The translations under genes were made by a program, and so were the position numbers. The notes beneath the pieces were generated by a model that saw only the letters and a program-made list of their open reading frames with translations, was not told the DNA's origin and ran no database searches. From Bacillota bacterium (lineage in GTDB: Bacteria; Bacillota; Clostridia; Oscillospirales; CAG-272), in NCBI GenBank assembly GCA_029219205.1, contig JAQXSY010000121.1, positions 1 to 43,270 of the forward strand: DNA of 43,270 bases, in the 5' to 3' direction. Every line of letters begins with the position of its first letter. Within the stretch, counting starts at the first letter, position 1. Of this stretch, positions 25,641 through 35,029 are shown one piece after another.

Positions 25641-27293
25641 TCAGATATCAAAGGATATGACAGAGGGATCCCACATTTCGGGGGCTTCATAGCCGAGAAG
25701 ATTTACGACGGTTGCGGCGACGTCGGAAAGTCCGTAGCTTCCGCTTTCTGCGACTTTGTACGATCCGTAGCATACGTTATCATAGATAAACAGCGGAACG
25801 GGATTTAGCGTATGGCTCGTCTTTGCTTTAAAACCGCCGTCCTTTGTGCGCTTGGGAGCGCCGGTTTTCTTATCGATTTCGTACATTTCATCGGCGTTTC
25901 CGTGATCGGCGGTGATGATTGCGGCGCCGCCAAGTTCATCGACAACTTTGAGAAGGCGTGACAGCTCAAGATCAAGCGACTCAACGCTTATTTTTGTTGC
26001 CTGGAAATTTCCTGTGTGACCTACCATGTCGCCGTTCGGGAAGTTGCAGCGCAGGAATTTGTATTTACCGCTTCTGAGCGCTTCAATCATAGCGTCCGTT
26101 ATGTCGGCGCACTTCATCCATGGCTTTTGCTCAAACGGAACTTTGTCCGACGGAATTTCCACATATGTCTCTGTCTCGTTGCTGAATTTGCCGCTGCGGT
26201 TTCCGTTCCAGAAATATGTTACATGACCGTATTTCTGTGTCTCAGAAAGGGCATACTGCGTTATTCCGGTGCCCGCAAGATATTCTCCGAGCGCGTTTGT
26301 TATTTCGGGCGGACTTACAAGATATCTTTTCGGTATGTGCAGGTCGCCGTCGTATTCAAGCATGCCTGCGTATACGACATTCGGACGGCGCACACGGTCA
26401 AAATGAGTGAAGTCGTCGTCATCGAAAGCTTTTGAAATCTCAATCGCTCTGTCTCCGCGGAAATTGAAGAATACAACGCTGTCGCCGTCTTCAATTGTAC
26501 CGACAGGCTTTCCGTTTTCGGCTATTACAAAAGGAGGAAGATCCTGGTCAATCGCATGGGTTTCGTCTCTGTATACCTGTACGGCTTCGGCTGCGGACGC
26601 AAATTGTCTTCCTTCGCCGAGTACGTGCGTTTTCCAGCCTTTTTCGACCATCGCCCAGTCTGCTTCGTAACGGTCCATAGTGATCTTCATTCTTCCGCCG
26701 CCGGAAGCAATTCTGCAGTCAAAGCAGCCGCTGCGGAGCGATGAAAGAAAATCTTCAAAAGGATTGATATAATCCAGCGCAGAGGTTTCGCCGACGTCGC
26801 GTCCGTCGAGAAGAATGTGAATGCGAACCCGCTTAACGCCTTCCGTTTTGGCGCGTTCAATCATTGCTTTGAGATGATTTATATGAGAATGGACGTTTCC
26901 GTCGGAAAAAAGACCTATAAAATGAAGCGTACCGGTTCCGTTTATGCAGCCGTCGGTAAGTTGATGCCATGTGTCGGAGAGAAACATTTTTTCACTTTCG
27001 ATCATATTGGAAACGAGCTTTGCTCCCTGGGCGAAAACCTGTCCCGAACCGAGCGCGTTGTGTCCGACCTCGCTGTTTCCCATGTCGTCGTCTGACGGAA
27101 GTCCGACCGCGGTTCCGTGCGCCTTGAGCTTAAGCGAAGGGTACTTTTCCGCGAGCATATCAAGCGTAGGCGTGTAGGCGCGTGTTACGGCGTTTCCTTC
27201 GGAATCCGGCGCGATGCCGATACCGTCCATAACAACAAGGAGCAGCGGTCCTTTTACTCCTTCAAATGAATCAAGCTTTTTCAGTCTGTGCAT
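25641..27293 (-). CDS. gpmI: 2,3-bisphosphoglycerate-independent phosphoglycerate mutase
   Basis: VVMDGIGIAP, DDDMGNSEVGHNALGSGQV, HILLDGRDV, FFNFRGDRAIEIS, AIITADHGNADEM. Confidence 0.93.
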   Translation of the reverse strand: MHRLKKLDSFEGVKGPLLLVVMDGIGIAPDSEGNAVTRAYTPTLDMLAEKYPSLKLKAHGTAVGLPSDDDMGNSEVGHNALGSGQVFAQGAKLVSNMIESEKMFLSDTWHQLTDGCINGTGTLHFIGLFSDGNVHSHINHLKAMIERAKTEGVKRVRIHILLDGRDVGETSALDYINPFEDFLSSLRSGCFDCRIASGGGRMKITMDRYEADWAMVEKGWKTHVLGEGRQFASAAEAVQVYRDETHAIDQDLPPFVIAENGKPVGTIEDGDSVVFFNFRGDRAIEISKAFDDDDFTHFDRVRRPNVVYAGMLEYDGDLHIPKRYLVSPPEITNALGEYLAGTGITQYALSETQKYGHVTYFWNGNRSGKFSNETETYVEIPSDKVPFEQKPWMKCADITDAMIEALRSGKYKFLRCNFPNGDMVGHTGNFQATKISVESLDLELSRLLKVVDELGGAAIITADHGNADEMYEIDKKTGAPKRTKDGGFKAKTSHTLNPVPLFIYDNVCYGSYKVAESGSYGLSDVAATVVNLLGYEAPEMWDPSVISFDI

Positions 27294-27493
27294 AGGTGTG
27301 AATAATCCTCCGAATTATACTTTATAACTTAATATAAGATCATATATCATTATAAACCATAATTATGAATAAATAATGATAATTCTATTTTATATAAGAT
27401 AAAAATTAGTTTCGGGCGGATAATGAGGTTTTTAAAAAAATAAAAAAGCGATTTCTCTGACAACTTTTTTCCAAAACCGAAGCGGCGCGCGTA

Positions 27494-27522
27494 TTGATTT
27501 TAATAAGAAAATATGCTACAAT
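27494..27522 (+). promoter_or_regulatory. sigma-A promoter of the NYN gene
   Basis: TTGATT, 17-nt spacer, TACAAT. Confidence 0.6.
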
Positions 27523-27581
27523 AAATATGTGTCTTGAATTGGCACTGAAAATATAAAATTTCTTAGGAAAGGAGGGAAAAT

Positions 27582-28376
27582 ATGTTTGGATTATTTGGAA
27601 AAGCGGCAAACAAGAAACACGTAAGGACAAAACCTACCGCGGTTGCGTTCGTTGACTATGAGCACTGGTATATTTCACTTGACAAAATGTATCATATCAG
27701 ACCCGATGTAAGAGCGTGGCGCGACGACATCGCTTCAAAATATGAGATAAGAGAGATTGTATTTTTTGCTGATTTTGCAAATCCTTCGCTTAGACAGGAG
27801 ATTCCGAAGATACGTGAGATTACAAATTATATAATTGAAACGCAGAATGTATCTTCAAATTTTAAAAAGGATTTTACAGATTTTATTATGCTCGACCATA
27901 TTTATCAGCGGGCTATGAAATCGCAGGATATCGACACATTTATTTTGTTTTCGGGCGACGGTCATTTTAATTCGGTCGTAAGTTTTTTGATAACTCAGAT
28001 GGGGAAGAAAGTTGGCGTATACGGTATAAAGGACGCCGTGAGCAATCAGCTTCGCAATTCAGCAAGCTGGTACGTCCTGCTTCCCGAACAGACTGATCCC
28101 GATATGCAGTATTACGGAATGATTCTTAAGAATCTGAAATATTTAAAGGACAACGCTACCGCAGGAAGAAAGGTCAGACCGACGTTTACCGCCACGTGCG
28201 AGAACGTTTCAAGACTGAACGGTGTCCAGAAAGCCGACATTATGAGAGCGCTGCGTGCTCTGATCGATAACGGCTATATAAGTCAGAGCGAGGAAAAAAT
28301 CAGCGCGCGCAAAAGCGTTCGTGTGCTGCAGGTTGACTGGAACAAATGCCGGGATGACGGAATGATCGGTGTCTGA
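27582..28376 (+). CDS. NYN (PIN-like) domain protein with C-terminal helical/winged-helix-like region
   Basis: VAFVDYEHWYISLDKMY, DTFILFSGDGHFNSVVSFLITQMGKKVGVYGIKDAVSNQLRNSASWYVLLP; RBS ggaaaggaggg. Confidence 0.85.
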   Translation: MFGLFGKAANKKHVRTKPTAVAFVDYEHWYISLDKMYHIRPDVRAWRDDIASKYEIREIVFFADFANPSLRQEIPKIREITNYIIETQNVSSNFKKDFTDFIMLDHIYQRAMKSQDIDTFILFSGDGHFNSVVSFLITQMGKKVGVYGIKDAVSNQLRNSASWYVLLPEQTDPDMQYYGMILKNLKYLKDNATAGRKVRPTFTATCENVSRLNGVQKADIMRALRALIDNGYISQSEEKISARKSVRVLQVDWNKCRDDGMIGV

Positions 28377-28400
28377 TTTGAAACCGACGGGCGCGGCTAT

Positions 28401-28430
28401 TGACAAAAATGTCCTGCTTGTGGTATAATT
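28401..28430 (+). promoter_or_regulatory. sigma-A promoter upstream of glnN-type GS
   Basis: TTGACA, 18-nt spacer, TATAAT. Confidence 0.75.
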
Positions 28431-28526
28431 TTCTCATATGGTCGGAGCGCCCTGGGGTCATTTCCCGCGGCGCTCTGTCATTAAGCGGCAGCTTAGCCGC
28501 GCACATGGAAGAAGGCTTGTAATTAT

Positions 28527-30626
28527 TTGAAAAATCTGCCTGATTTGTTTGCATCGATGGTTTTCGGAGACCGTGCGATGAAGGAAAAAATGCCGCAGGA
28601 CGTTTATAAGGCTCTGAAGCGGACTGTCGCAAGAGGAGAAGCTCTTGACCCGGATCTTGCGAACGCTGTTGCGAACGCGATGAAGGATTGGGCCGTTGAA
28701 CGCGGAGCAACTCACTTTACGCACTGGTTTCAGCCGCTTACCGGAGTGACTGCGGAAAAACACGACAGCTTCATTTCTCCCGACGGAGAAGGCGGAGCCA
28801 TGATGAAGTTTTCCGGAAAGGCGCTGATAAAGGGCGAACCGGACGCGTCGTCTCTTCCTTCCGGCGGCCTTAGAGCGACGTTTGAAGCAAGAGGGTATAC
28901 TGCGTGGGATCCGACGTCGTATGCGTTTATTAAAAACAATACGCTTTGTATACCTACGGCGTTCTGTTCGTTTTCCGGCGATGCTCTCGACAAAAAAACT
29001 CCTCTCTTAAGATCAATGGAGGCGCTTGAGACGCAGGCCCTGCGCATTTTGCGGCTGTTCGGTAATACAACGGTAAGAAGAGTGCTCTCTTCCGTCGGAG
29101 CAGAGCAGGAATATTTTCTGATTGATAAATCGGTATACGATCGACGCCCGGACCTGATCTTTTGTAATCGTACGCTTTTCGGCGCAAGGTCGCCGAAAAG
29201 TCAGGAAATGGAAAATCACTATTTCGGAACGATAAAGCCGAGAGTGCAGGAATTTATGAGCGAGCTTGACGAGGAACTGTGGAAGCTCGGAGTATTTGCA
29301 AAGACCGAGCATAATGAAACGGCGCCCGCACAGCACGAGCTTGCTCCAGTGTTTACTACGGCAAACCTGGCGACGGATCATAACCAGCTTACCATGGAGA
29401 TGATGAAGCGCATTGCTTCAAAGCACGGACTTGTCTGTCTGCTTCATGAGAAGCCGTTTGAAGGCGTTAACGGCAGCGGTAAGCACAATAACTGGTCGCT
29501 GACCACGGATACGGGAATTAATCTGCTTGAACCGGGCGATACTCCGTCACAGAACGCTCAGTTTTTGCTGTTTTTGTCCGCGGTGATAAAGGCGGTAAAC
29601 GAACATCAGGATCTGCTTAGGATTTCTGTTGCCGACGCCGCAAACGATCACCGTCTCGGAGCGGACGAGGCTCCTCCGGCAATAATATCTATGTTTCTCG
29701 GAGAAGAACTGACCGACATTCTCGACGCAATCGAACAGGAAAGGCTTTATGAAGAGCGCGAGCGCTCGTCAATGGAAATCGGCGCAACGGTTCTTCCGAA
29801 ATTTCCCCGTGACGCAACAGACAGAAACCGCACCTCGCCGTTCGCATTTACCGGAAATAAGTTTGAATTCCGCATGGTCGGTTCGTCGCAGTCGGTTGCA
29901 AGTCCGAACATCGTGCTGAACACCATTGTGGCGGATACGCTTATGCAGTTTGCCGATACGCTTGAGGCGTCGCTTGAAACGTCGTGTAATTTCGGAGAAA
30001 CCCTTAACTGCCTTATACGCGATACTCTGAGAGAAAACCGCAGGATAATATTCAACGGAAACAACTATTCCGACGAATGGAAAGAAGAGGCGGGCAGGAG
30101 GGGACTTCTTAATCTGAAAACGACTCCCGACGCGCTTGAATACTTTACTTCTGAAAAGAACATACGCCTGTTTTCACGTCAGCACGTATTCACAGAGTCT
30201 GAAATACGTTCGCGCTGCGAAATAATTCTTGACAATTACCGCATGACGCTTGAAACCGAGGCACACACAATGATAAGCATGGTCAGACGCGACATAACCC
30301 CGGCGCTGTTTACATACGAAAACGAGCTGGCGGAGCTGATTGACCGAAAAACAAGGCTTACGGTTCCTGCCGACGCCGAAAGAAAGGTGCTGGAACGGCT
30401 GGCGCTTCTCGGTTCGGCGCTTATAGAGCGGACGGACGATCTTGAATCGGCGCTTTCCGAAATTGCGGATTGCCGAAGCGCTTTTGACGCAGCGTGCCGG
30501 TGCCGTGACGAGCTTACAGGCAGAATGAACGCGCTCCGCGAGACGGTTGACGCGCTTGAAGCGTCGGTGGCGTCGAAATACTGGCCGTATCCGTCGTACG
30601 GAGAGATTTTATACAGCGTAAATTAA
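28527..30626 (+). CDS. glnN: Glutamine synthetase type III
   Basis: 699 aa, TTG start; [76 protein letters not shown]. Confidence 0.93.
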   Translation: MKNLPDLFASMVFGDRAMKEKMPQDVYKALKRTVARGEALDPDLANAVANAMKDWAVERGATHFTHWFQPLTGVTAEKHDSFISPDGEGGAMMKFSGKALIKGEPDASSLPSGGLRATFEARGYTAWDPTSYAFIKNNTLCIPTAFCSFSGDALDKKTPLLRSMEALETQALRILRLFGNTTVRRVLSSVGAEQEYFLIDKSVYDRRPDLIFCNRTLFGARSPKSQEMENHYFGTIKPRVQEFMSELDEELWKLGVFAKTEHNETAPAQHELAPVFTTANLATDHNQLTMEMMKRIASKHGLVCLLHEKPFEGVNGSGKHNNWSLTTDTGINLLEPGDTPSQNAQFLLFLSAVIKAVNEHQDLLRISVADAANDHRLGADEAPPAIISMFLGEELTDILDAIEQERLYEERERSSMEIGATVLPKFPRDATDRNRTSPFAFTGNKFEFRMVGSSQSVASPNIVLNTIVADTLMQFADTLEASLETSCNFGETLNCLIRDTLRENRRIIFNGNNYSDEWKEEAGRRGLLNLKTTPDALEYFTSEKNIRLFSRQHVFTESEIRSRCEIILDNYRMTLETEAHTMISMVRRDITPALFTYENELAELIDRKTRLTVPADAERKVLERLALLGSALIERTDDLESALSEIADCRSAFDAACRCRDELTGRMNALRETVDALEASVASKYWPYPSYGEILYSVN

Positions 30627-30660
30627 TTTTTTAACTGATAAAATAAGGAGAACAGAAAAA

Positions 30661-31737
30661 ATGCTGAAACTTAAAGAGAATTGCAAATATGCGCTTGCCG
30701 TTCCGACGAGCATGGGTGTTCGTATAACGCCTCCGGACGGTCAGCCGGTCGAGGCGTCCGATACATTTTTCATGCAGGTTACGAGCGCAGAAACGAATGT
30801 CGCCAGTATTTCCTCATACCTCGGTCTTCCCGTTAAGGTGCTTACAAAGTTTGTAAAGGGAAGCCCGATCTCGGCTATGATAAAAAGAAATCTGCGCCAG
30901 CGCGGCATGGACGTTGAAGGAAAAGAGGTTGAACAGGGCGGCCCCTGGGGCTACCGTCACCAGTTCAACATTGCGGACAGCGGCTACGGACTCCGCGGTC
31001 CCCGCGTTCATAACGACCGTGCAGGAGAAGTCGGACGTACTCTTTGCGTCGAGGATTTTGATCTCGACCGCATTTTCGGAGAAGAAGGCGTTCAGATAAT
31101 CCATATGTCGGGACTTGTTGCGGCGCTTTCCGAACAGACCGGTAAGTTCTGCCTTGAGCTTGCCCGCACAGCAAAGAAGTACGGCACTCGCATTTGCTTC
31201 GACTGCAACTACCGCGCCTCTTTCTGGAAGGGAAGAGAAGAAGAGCTCGGAAAAATATTCTTTGAAATTGCGTCCCTTTCCGATATTCTTGTTGGAAACG
31301 AAGAGGACTTTCAGCTTTGCTTCGGCATCGAGGGACCGGAATCCGGCGGAAAAGATATTGCCGGAAAGATGAACAGCTTCAAGGGACTTATCGAGAACGC
31401 GCGAAAAGTATTTCCGAACGCTTCGGTATTTGCAACGACGCTCCGTCAGGTTATCAGCACGAACCGCCACCTTTGGGGCGCGATCCTTTTTGAAGAGGGC
31501 GAATGGTATGTTGCCGAGCCTAGAGAGATCGGAGTTTTGGACAGAATCGGCGGAGGAGACGGCTTTGTAGGCGGTCTGCTTTACGCGATAAATAAGGGAT
31601 GGAATGCGGACGATCAGCTCGGCTTTGCCTGGGCGAGCGGCGCAATCACAACGACATTCCTTACCGATTATGCTCAGCCTGCCGACGAGGAGCAGATCTG
31701 GAGCGTATGGAAGGGCAACGCAAGAGTCAAGAGATAA
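30661..31737 (+). CDS. PfkB-family sugar kinase (2-dehydro-3-deoxygluconokinase-like)
   Basis: Ribokinase fold motifs FDCNYRASFW, DILVGNEEDF, DRIGGGDGFVGGLLYA. Confidence 0.85.
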   Translation: MLKLKENCKYALAVPTSMGVRITPPDGQPVEASDTFFMQVTSAETNVASISSYLGLPVKVLTKFVKGSPISAMIKRNLRQRGMDVEGKEVEQGGPWGYRHQFNIADSGYGLRGPRVHNDRAGEVGRTLCVEDFDLDRIFGEEGVQIIHMSGLVAALSEQTGKFCLELARTAKKYGTRICFDCNYRASFWKGREEELGKIFFEIASLSDILVGNEEDFQLCFGIEGPESGGKDIAGKMNSFKGLIENARKVFPNASVFATTLRQVISTNRHLWGAILFEEGEWYVAEPREIGVLDRIGGGDGFVGGLLYAINKGWNADDQLGFAWASGAITTTFLTDYAQPADEEQIWSVWKGNARVKR

Positions 31738-31762
31738 TCTGTTTATCGGTTTTATTCAATTA

Positions 31763-31796
31763 ATAACCGGCGCCGCTTTAAAACGGCGCCGGTTAT
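31763..31796. terminator. Bidirectional terminator between the kinase and rhamnosidase genes
   Basis: ataaccggcgccg-ctttaaaa-cggcgccggttat, followed by gtttta. Confidence 0.75.
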
Positions 31797-31818
31797 GTTT
31801 TATCGAATATCGGAGATA

Positions 31819-34188
31819 TTAATTATTTATTTGCTTTTCGCTTACAAACTCAAAATTACCTCTCAGTTTAAGCCTTCCGTCTGCCGGAAGCGGGATCTCT
31901 TTTCCGCGAAGCGAATAGACTCTGTCCCGTCCGGTAACCTCGACGGGGACGGTGAAAAATACGTCGTATTCCTCCGGCACTTCAGCCGTGAGTGAGAATT
32001 TGTCGCCGGAGTTTGTCCAGCGTACCGAACAAATTCCTCCGTTTGTTGTCATATAACCCTTCGCCCAGCTCAGTTTGCAGGTGTGCGGGGATATTTTTAT
32101 TGTTTTTTCAACCTCGTTTGCATTGTCGGTTCCCAAAATCTCGCGCTGCAGTATGTAATTATAGAAAGCGTTGAAGCTGTGATGGTTACTGCTCTGCCAG
32201 TCCCAGCCTTCTCCGAGCAGTCCTGCAAATCTGTCCATGGCCCATAAGCCGTAGCTTTTGATTTCTTTTATTATCATCTCGGATTTGCCGTACATTGAAA
32301 GCGCCTCCATGCGCGCAAACATGTCGCCTTCATAGCCCATACGTTTAATGATATAAAGATCGTGCGAGAATTTTTCATCCGGAGCGGGACCGAGCTGCCT
32401 GAATACGCGTTCAAGCTTTTTCGGCAGGTTTTTATTGTTGAAATATCCGTACATTATCCAGAAATACAGGCCGCCCTCCGAGCAGTAACCGGTCGGAACG
32501 GGATTTCCTTCTTCGTCTATATAAATTGAAGACGACGGGAAAATGTCGCTTTCGTTTCCGTCCGACACTTTTTCGACGGTTTGACGCATAAATTTGTCAA
32601 TTGTGCGCGCCTGATCGACCCATTCCTTTTCGCCAAGCAGTTCGCCGAGCTGTCCAATGGCTTTTGCAAACATAAAATTTGTTACTGTTGAAATGGGATT
32701 GTTGTATACTGCCGAAGGCTCGTTTTTAAAGGAGGTTGTGTAGGACGACGTGTAGATTATTTCCGGAAGGTTTTCAAGCAGACCGTATTTGTTTTTGTAG
32801 CGGTTAAGCGAATCGACAAGAAAATCTATACCCTTGCGGTTTTCGGTCAGCAGCCGGATATCCGCGCTTCTTAAATAATATTCGTACAGCTGAAGAAGCA
32901 GGTATATTGTCCAGTTGTGGATTATGCAGCGGTAGTTTGACGGGTAGCATGCGTATGCGACGTCGCAGTATTTCGATACCGTATCGGCTATCTGATTTTC
33001 AAGATAGCATTTTTCAACCGACATATCGCCCAGCATCATTCTTGAAGCCGGCGCAATCCACCGGCAGCAGTCGTTCCAACCGCCGCCGCGCTCTCTCTGA
33101 GCGCAGTCCATGAACGTGTCAAAGGTATTGATTATTAGAGCGGTGCGGCACGCTTTATATATGCGGTTTATTTCGCCGTCGCTGCATACGAAGCCTCCTC
33201 CGGAAAGATCCTTAATCTGGCACAGCCGGACGAATACGCGTCCGATTGTATATGAACGGGCGCCTTTTACGATAATTCTAAGGTAACGGAGCACATACGC
33301 CTCAAATGTTTCAAAAATATGCTTACCGGGCGATAAACTTAGGACGGTGCAGGCGCGCACGTGCGAATTCTGTCCGGACGGCTCGGAATAAAACTCGCCT
33401 TCCTCGCGCGAAATCTTTTCCGGATACATAAGCGTGACCTCGCAAGGCTCGGTACACTCAAATTCAAGTCCGATAAAGCCGCTTCTGAAAACTCCGAAGT
33501 CGTAATCGACGCAGCTTTCGTTTTCAGCGTCAAAAACCCTGATCTCATCCGTCATTTCGGCGCGTTTTATCCCTTTTGTGTATGTTGCGCCGACGCAGGT
33601 GAATACCGAAAAATCAGGGAAAGCCGCAACTCTCGGCAAAAAACTCACGCCGCCGGGAATTATCTCCGTTTCACATTCGTCAGGAGGATTTTCGCCGGTG
33701 CGCCAATCGTTTGTCAGGGGAGAAAGAGTGTAGTTTTCAACCCAGAAACGCGCGTGAGAGAAAGAAATATGATTGAGTTCCTTTTGCGGAAGAAGATAGG
33801 ATTTCCAGCTTCCGTCTCCAGTGCAGAGCGCCGGAACTCCGTCAATATCAATCTGCGCTATAAAAAACGCTGCCTCTCCGGTGTCGGCGAGATTTATCTT
33901 TCCGCAATATCCGATTACCTCGGCCGCAATGTGATTTTGTCCCTTGCGCAGATGTTTTTCTATTTCGATAACATCGACTCTCGCGTATTCGTGAGCGGAG
34001 CGCGCAGGTCCATAGGAAATAAACTCTCCGTTAATATACAGCTTGTAGTACGACGACGCAGATATCTGCATTACGGCGCGGCTTTGTCCGTTATACACAA
34101 GCTGCGCGTAAAAACCTGCGAATACGTGATCGTCGGTTCTGCGGCCGGACGGGAATATCATTTTTGCATCAGAAAAAAACATCTGCAT
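31819..34188 (-). CDS. Alpha-L-rhamnosidase-related glycoside hydrolase (GH78-like, divergent catalytic motif)
   Basis: Start near 34182-34188 (MQMFFSDAKMIFPSGRR; GGAGGAA RBS). GH78-like layout with FMDCAQRERGGGWNDCCRW and C-terminal SWAKGYMTTNGGICSVRWT. Confidence 0.7.
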   Translation of the reverse strand: MQMFFSDAKMIFPSGRRTDDHVFAGFYAQLVYNGQSRAVMQISASSYYKLYINGEFISYGPARSAHEYARVDVIEIEKHLRKGQNHIAAEVIGYCGKINLADTGEAAFFIAQIDIDGVPALCTGDGSWKSYLLPQKELNHISFSHARFWVENYTLSPLTNDWRTGENPPDECETEIIPGGVSFLPRVAAFPDFSVFTCVGATYTKGIKRAEMTDEIRVFDAENESCVDYDFGVFRSGFIGLEFECTEPCEVTLMYPEKISREEGEFYSEPSGQNSHVRACTVLSLSPGKHIFETFEAYVLRYLRIIVKGARSYTIGRVFVRLCQIKDLSGGGFVCSDGEINRIYKACRTALIINTFDTFMDCAQRERGGGWNDCCRWIAPASRMMLGDMSVEKCYLENQIADTVSKYCDVAYACYPSNYRCIIHNWTIYLLLQLYEYYLRSADIRLLTENRKGIDFLVDSLNRYKNKYGLLENLPEIIYTSSYTTSFKNEPSAVYNNPISTVTNFMFAKAIGQLGELLGEKEWVDQARTIDKFMRQTVEKVSDGNESDIFPSSSIYIDEEGNPVPTGYCSEGGLYFWIMYGYFNNKNLPKKLERVFRQLGPAPDEKFSHDLYIIKRMGYEGDMFARMEALSMYGKSEMIIKEIKSYGLWAMDRFAGLLGEGWDWQSSNHHSFNAFYNYILQREILGTDNANEVEKTIKISPHTCKLSWAKGYMTTNGGICSVRWTNSGDKFSLTAEVPEEYDVFFTVPVEVTGRDRVYSLRGKEIPLPADGRLKLRGNFEFVSEKQINN

Positions 34189-34210
34189 TTCCTCCGTAAT
34201 CGTTGAATTG

Positions 34211-35029
34211 TTATAAATCGTTCTGCGCGTTGTTCTTCCGGTATGAACGGTATTCCGCCGGCGTTTTTTTACACACGGTTTTGAACTGCGAGCAGAACAG
34301 AGAGACATTTTTGTAGCCAAGCTCCCGCGCAATCTCTTCAACGCTCTTTCCGGTATTTTCAAGCATATCGCACGCGTCAACCGCCCTGCGCATTATTTTG
34401 TAGTCCATGATTGTCATGAAAAGCTCTTTTTTAAAAATGCGGTTGAGATAGTCCGGATTCAGCCCGAGCTCTCCCGCAAGCGAGCTTATGCTTATGTTTC
34501 GGTTCTGCTGTATCAGGTTCATCGCTTTGAGAACGTAATTAAAGCCGCTGCTTTTCTTCTCTGCGTCATTTGATCCGATATTGCCGCTGTATATGAAAAG
34601 CAGTTCGTCAAGATATTTTTTTACGGTATCGCAAGACAGAGCGGAACCTTGCGCCGTGTTCCTTTCGGATATAAGCAGGAGCAGACGTTCAACGATTTTT
34701 TGCTTTTCAAACGGAATGTGAGCTATTCCCGAAGGGAGCTTGTCCGGCGCTGCGAATGAAGTCATTTCCGGTTCAAACAGACAGTTGTAAATCCTTATGT
34801 TCTGCGGCATCGAGTAACGGTGACACTGACCAGGATGTATGAGCATCATGTCGCCTGCCCGGATTACGTTTGTATTACGATCCCAGATGTGAAGCGACTG
34901 GTTTTCGGTTACATATATCAAAAGATAACAGGAAAGCGTATGCGGACCGGTCGTGACGTCATGAAGAAGCTGCCACGCGTGAATACGTACCGGATCGTCC
35001 GCGCCTATAAAAAAATCAAGATATGCCAT
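34211..35029 (-). CDS. AraC-family transcriptional regulator
   Basis: Cupin-like N-terminus (IRAGDMMLIHPGQCHRYSMP); AraC HTH (ISISSLAGELGLNPDYLNRIFKKELFMTIMDYKIMRRAVDACDMLENTGKSVEEIARELGYKNVSLFCSQFKTVCKKTPAEYR). Start MAYLDFF at 35029, or MEAEH at 35077. Confidence 0.88.
   Translation of the reverse strand: MAYLDFFIGADDPVRIHAWQLLHDVTTGPHTLSCYLLIYVTENQSLHIWDRNTNVIRAGDMMLIHPGQCHRYSMPQNIRIYNCLFEPEMTSFAAPDKLPSGIAHIPFEKQKIVERLLLLISERNTAQGSALSCDTVKKYLDELLFIYSGNIGSNDAEKKSSGFNYVLKAMNLIQQNRNISISSLAGELGLNPDYLNRIFKKELFMTIMDYKIMRRAVDACDMLENTGKSVEEIARELGYKNVSLFCSQFKTVCKKTPAEYRSYRKNNAQNDL

Noticed and set aside
28444-28496. Possible ANTAR-target tandem hairpins in the glnN leader
   Set aside because: The second hairpin has a hexaloop (AGCUUA) but lacks G at position 4, and the first does not give a clean hexaloop with A1/G4. 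The ANTAR motif is not supported.
33361-34206. 281-aa plus-strand ORF opposite the rhamnosidase-like gene
   Set aside because: Antisense to a well-supported GH78-like ORF, with no recognisable domain.
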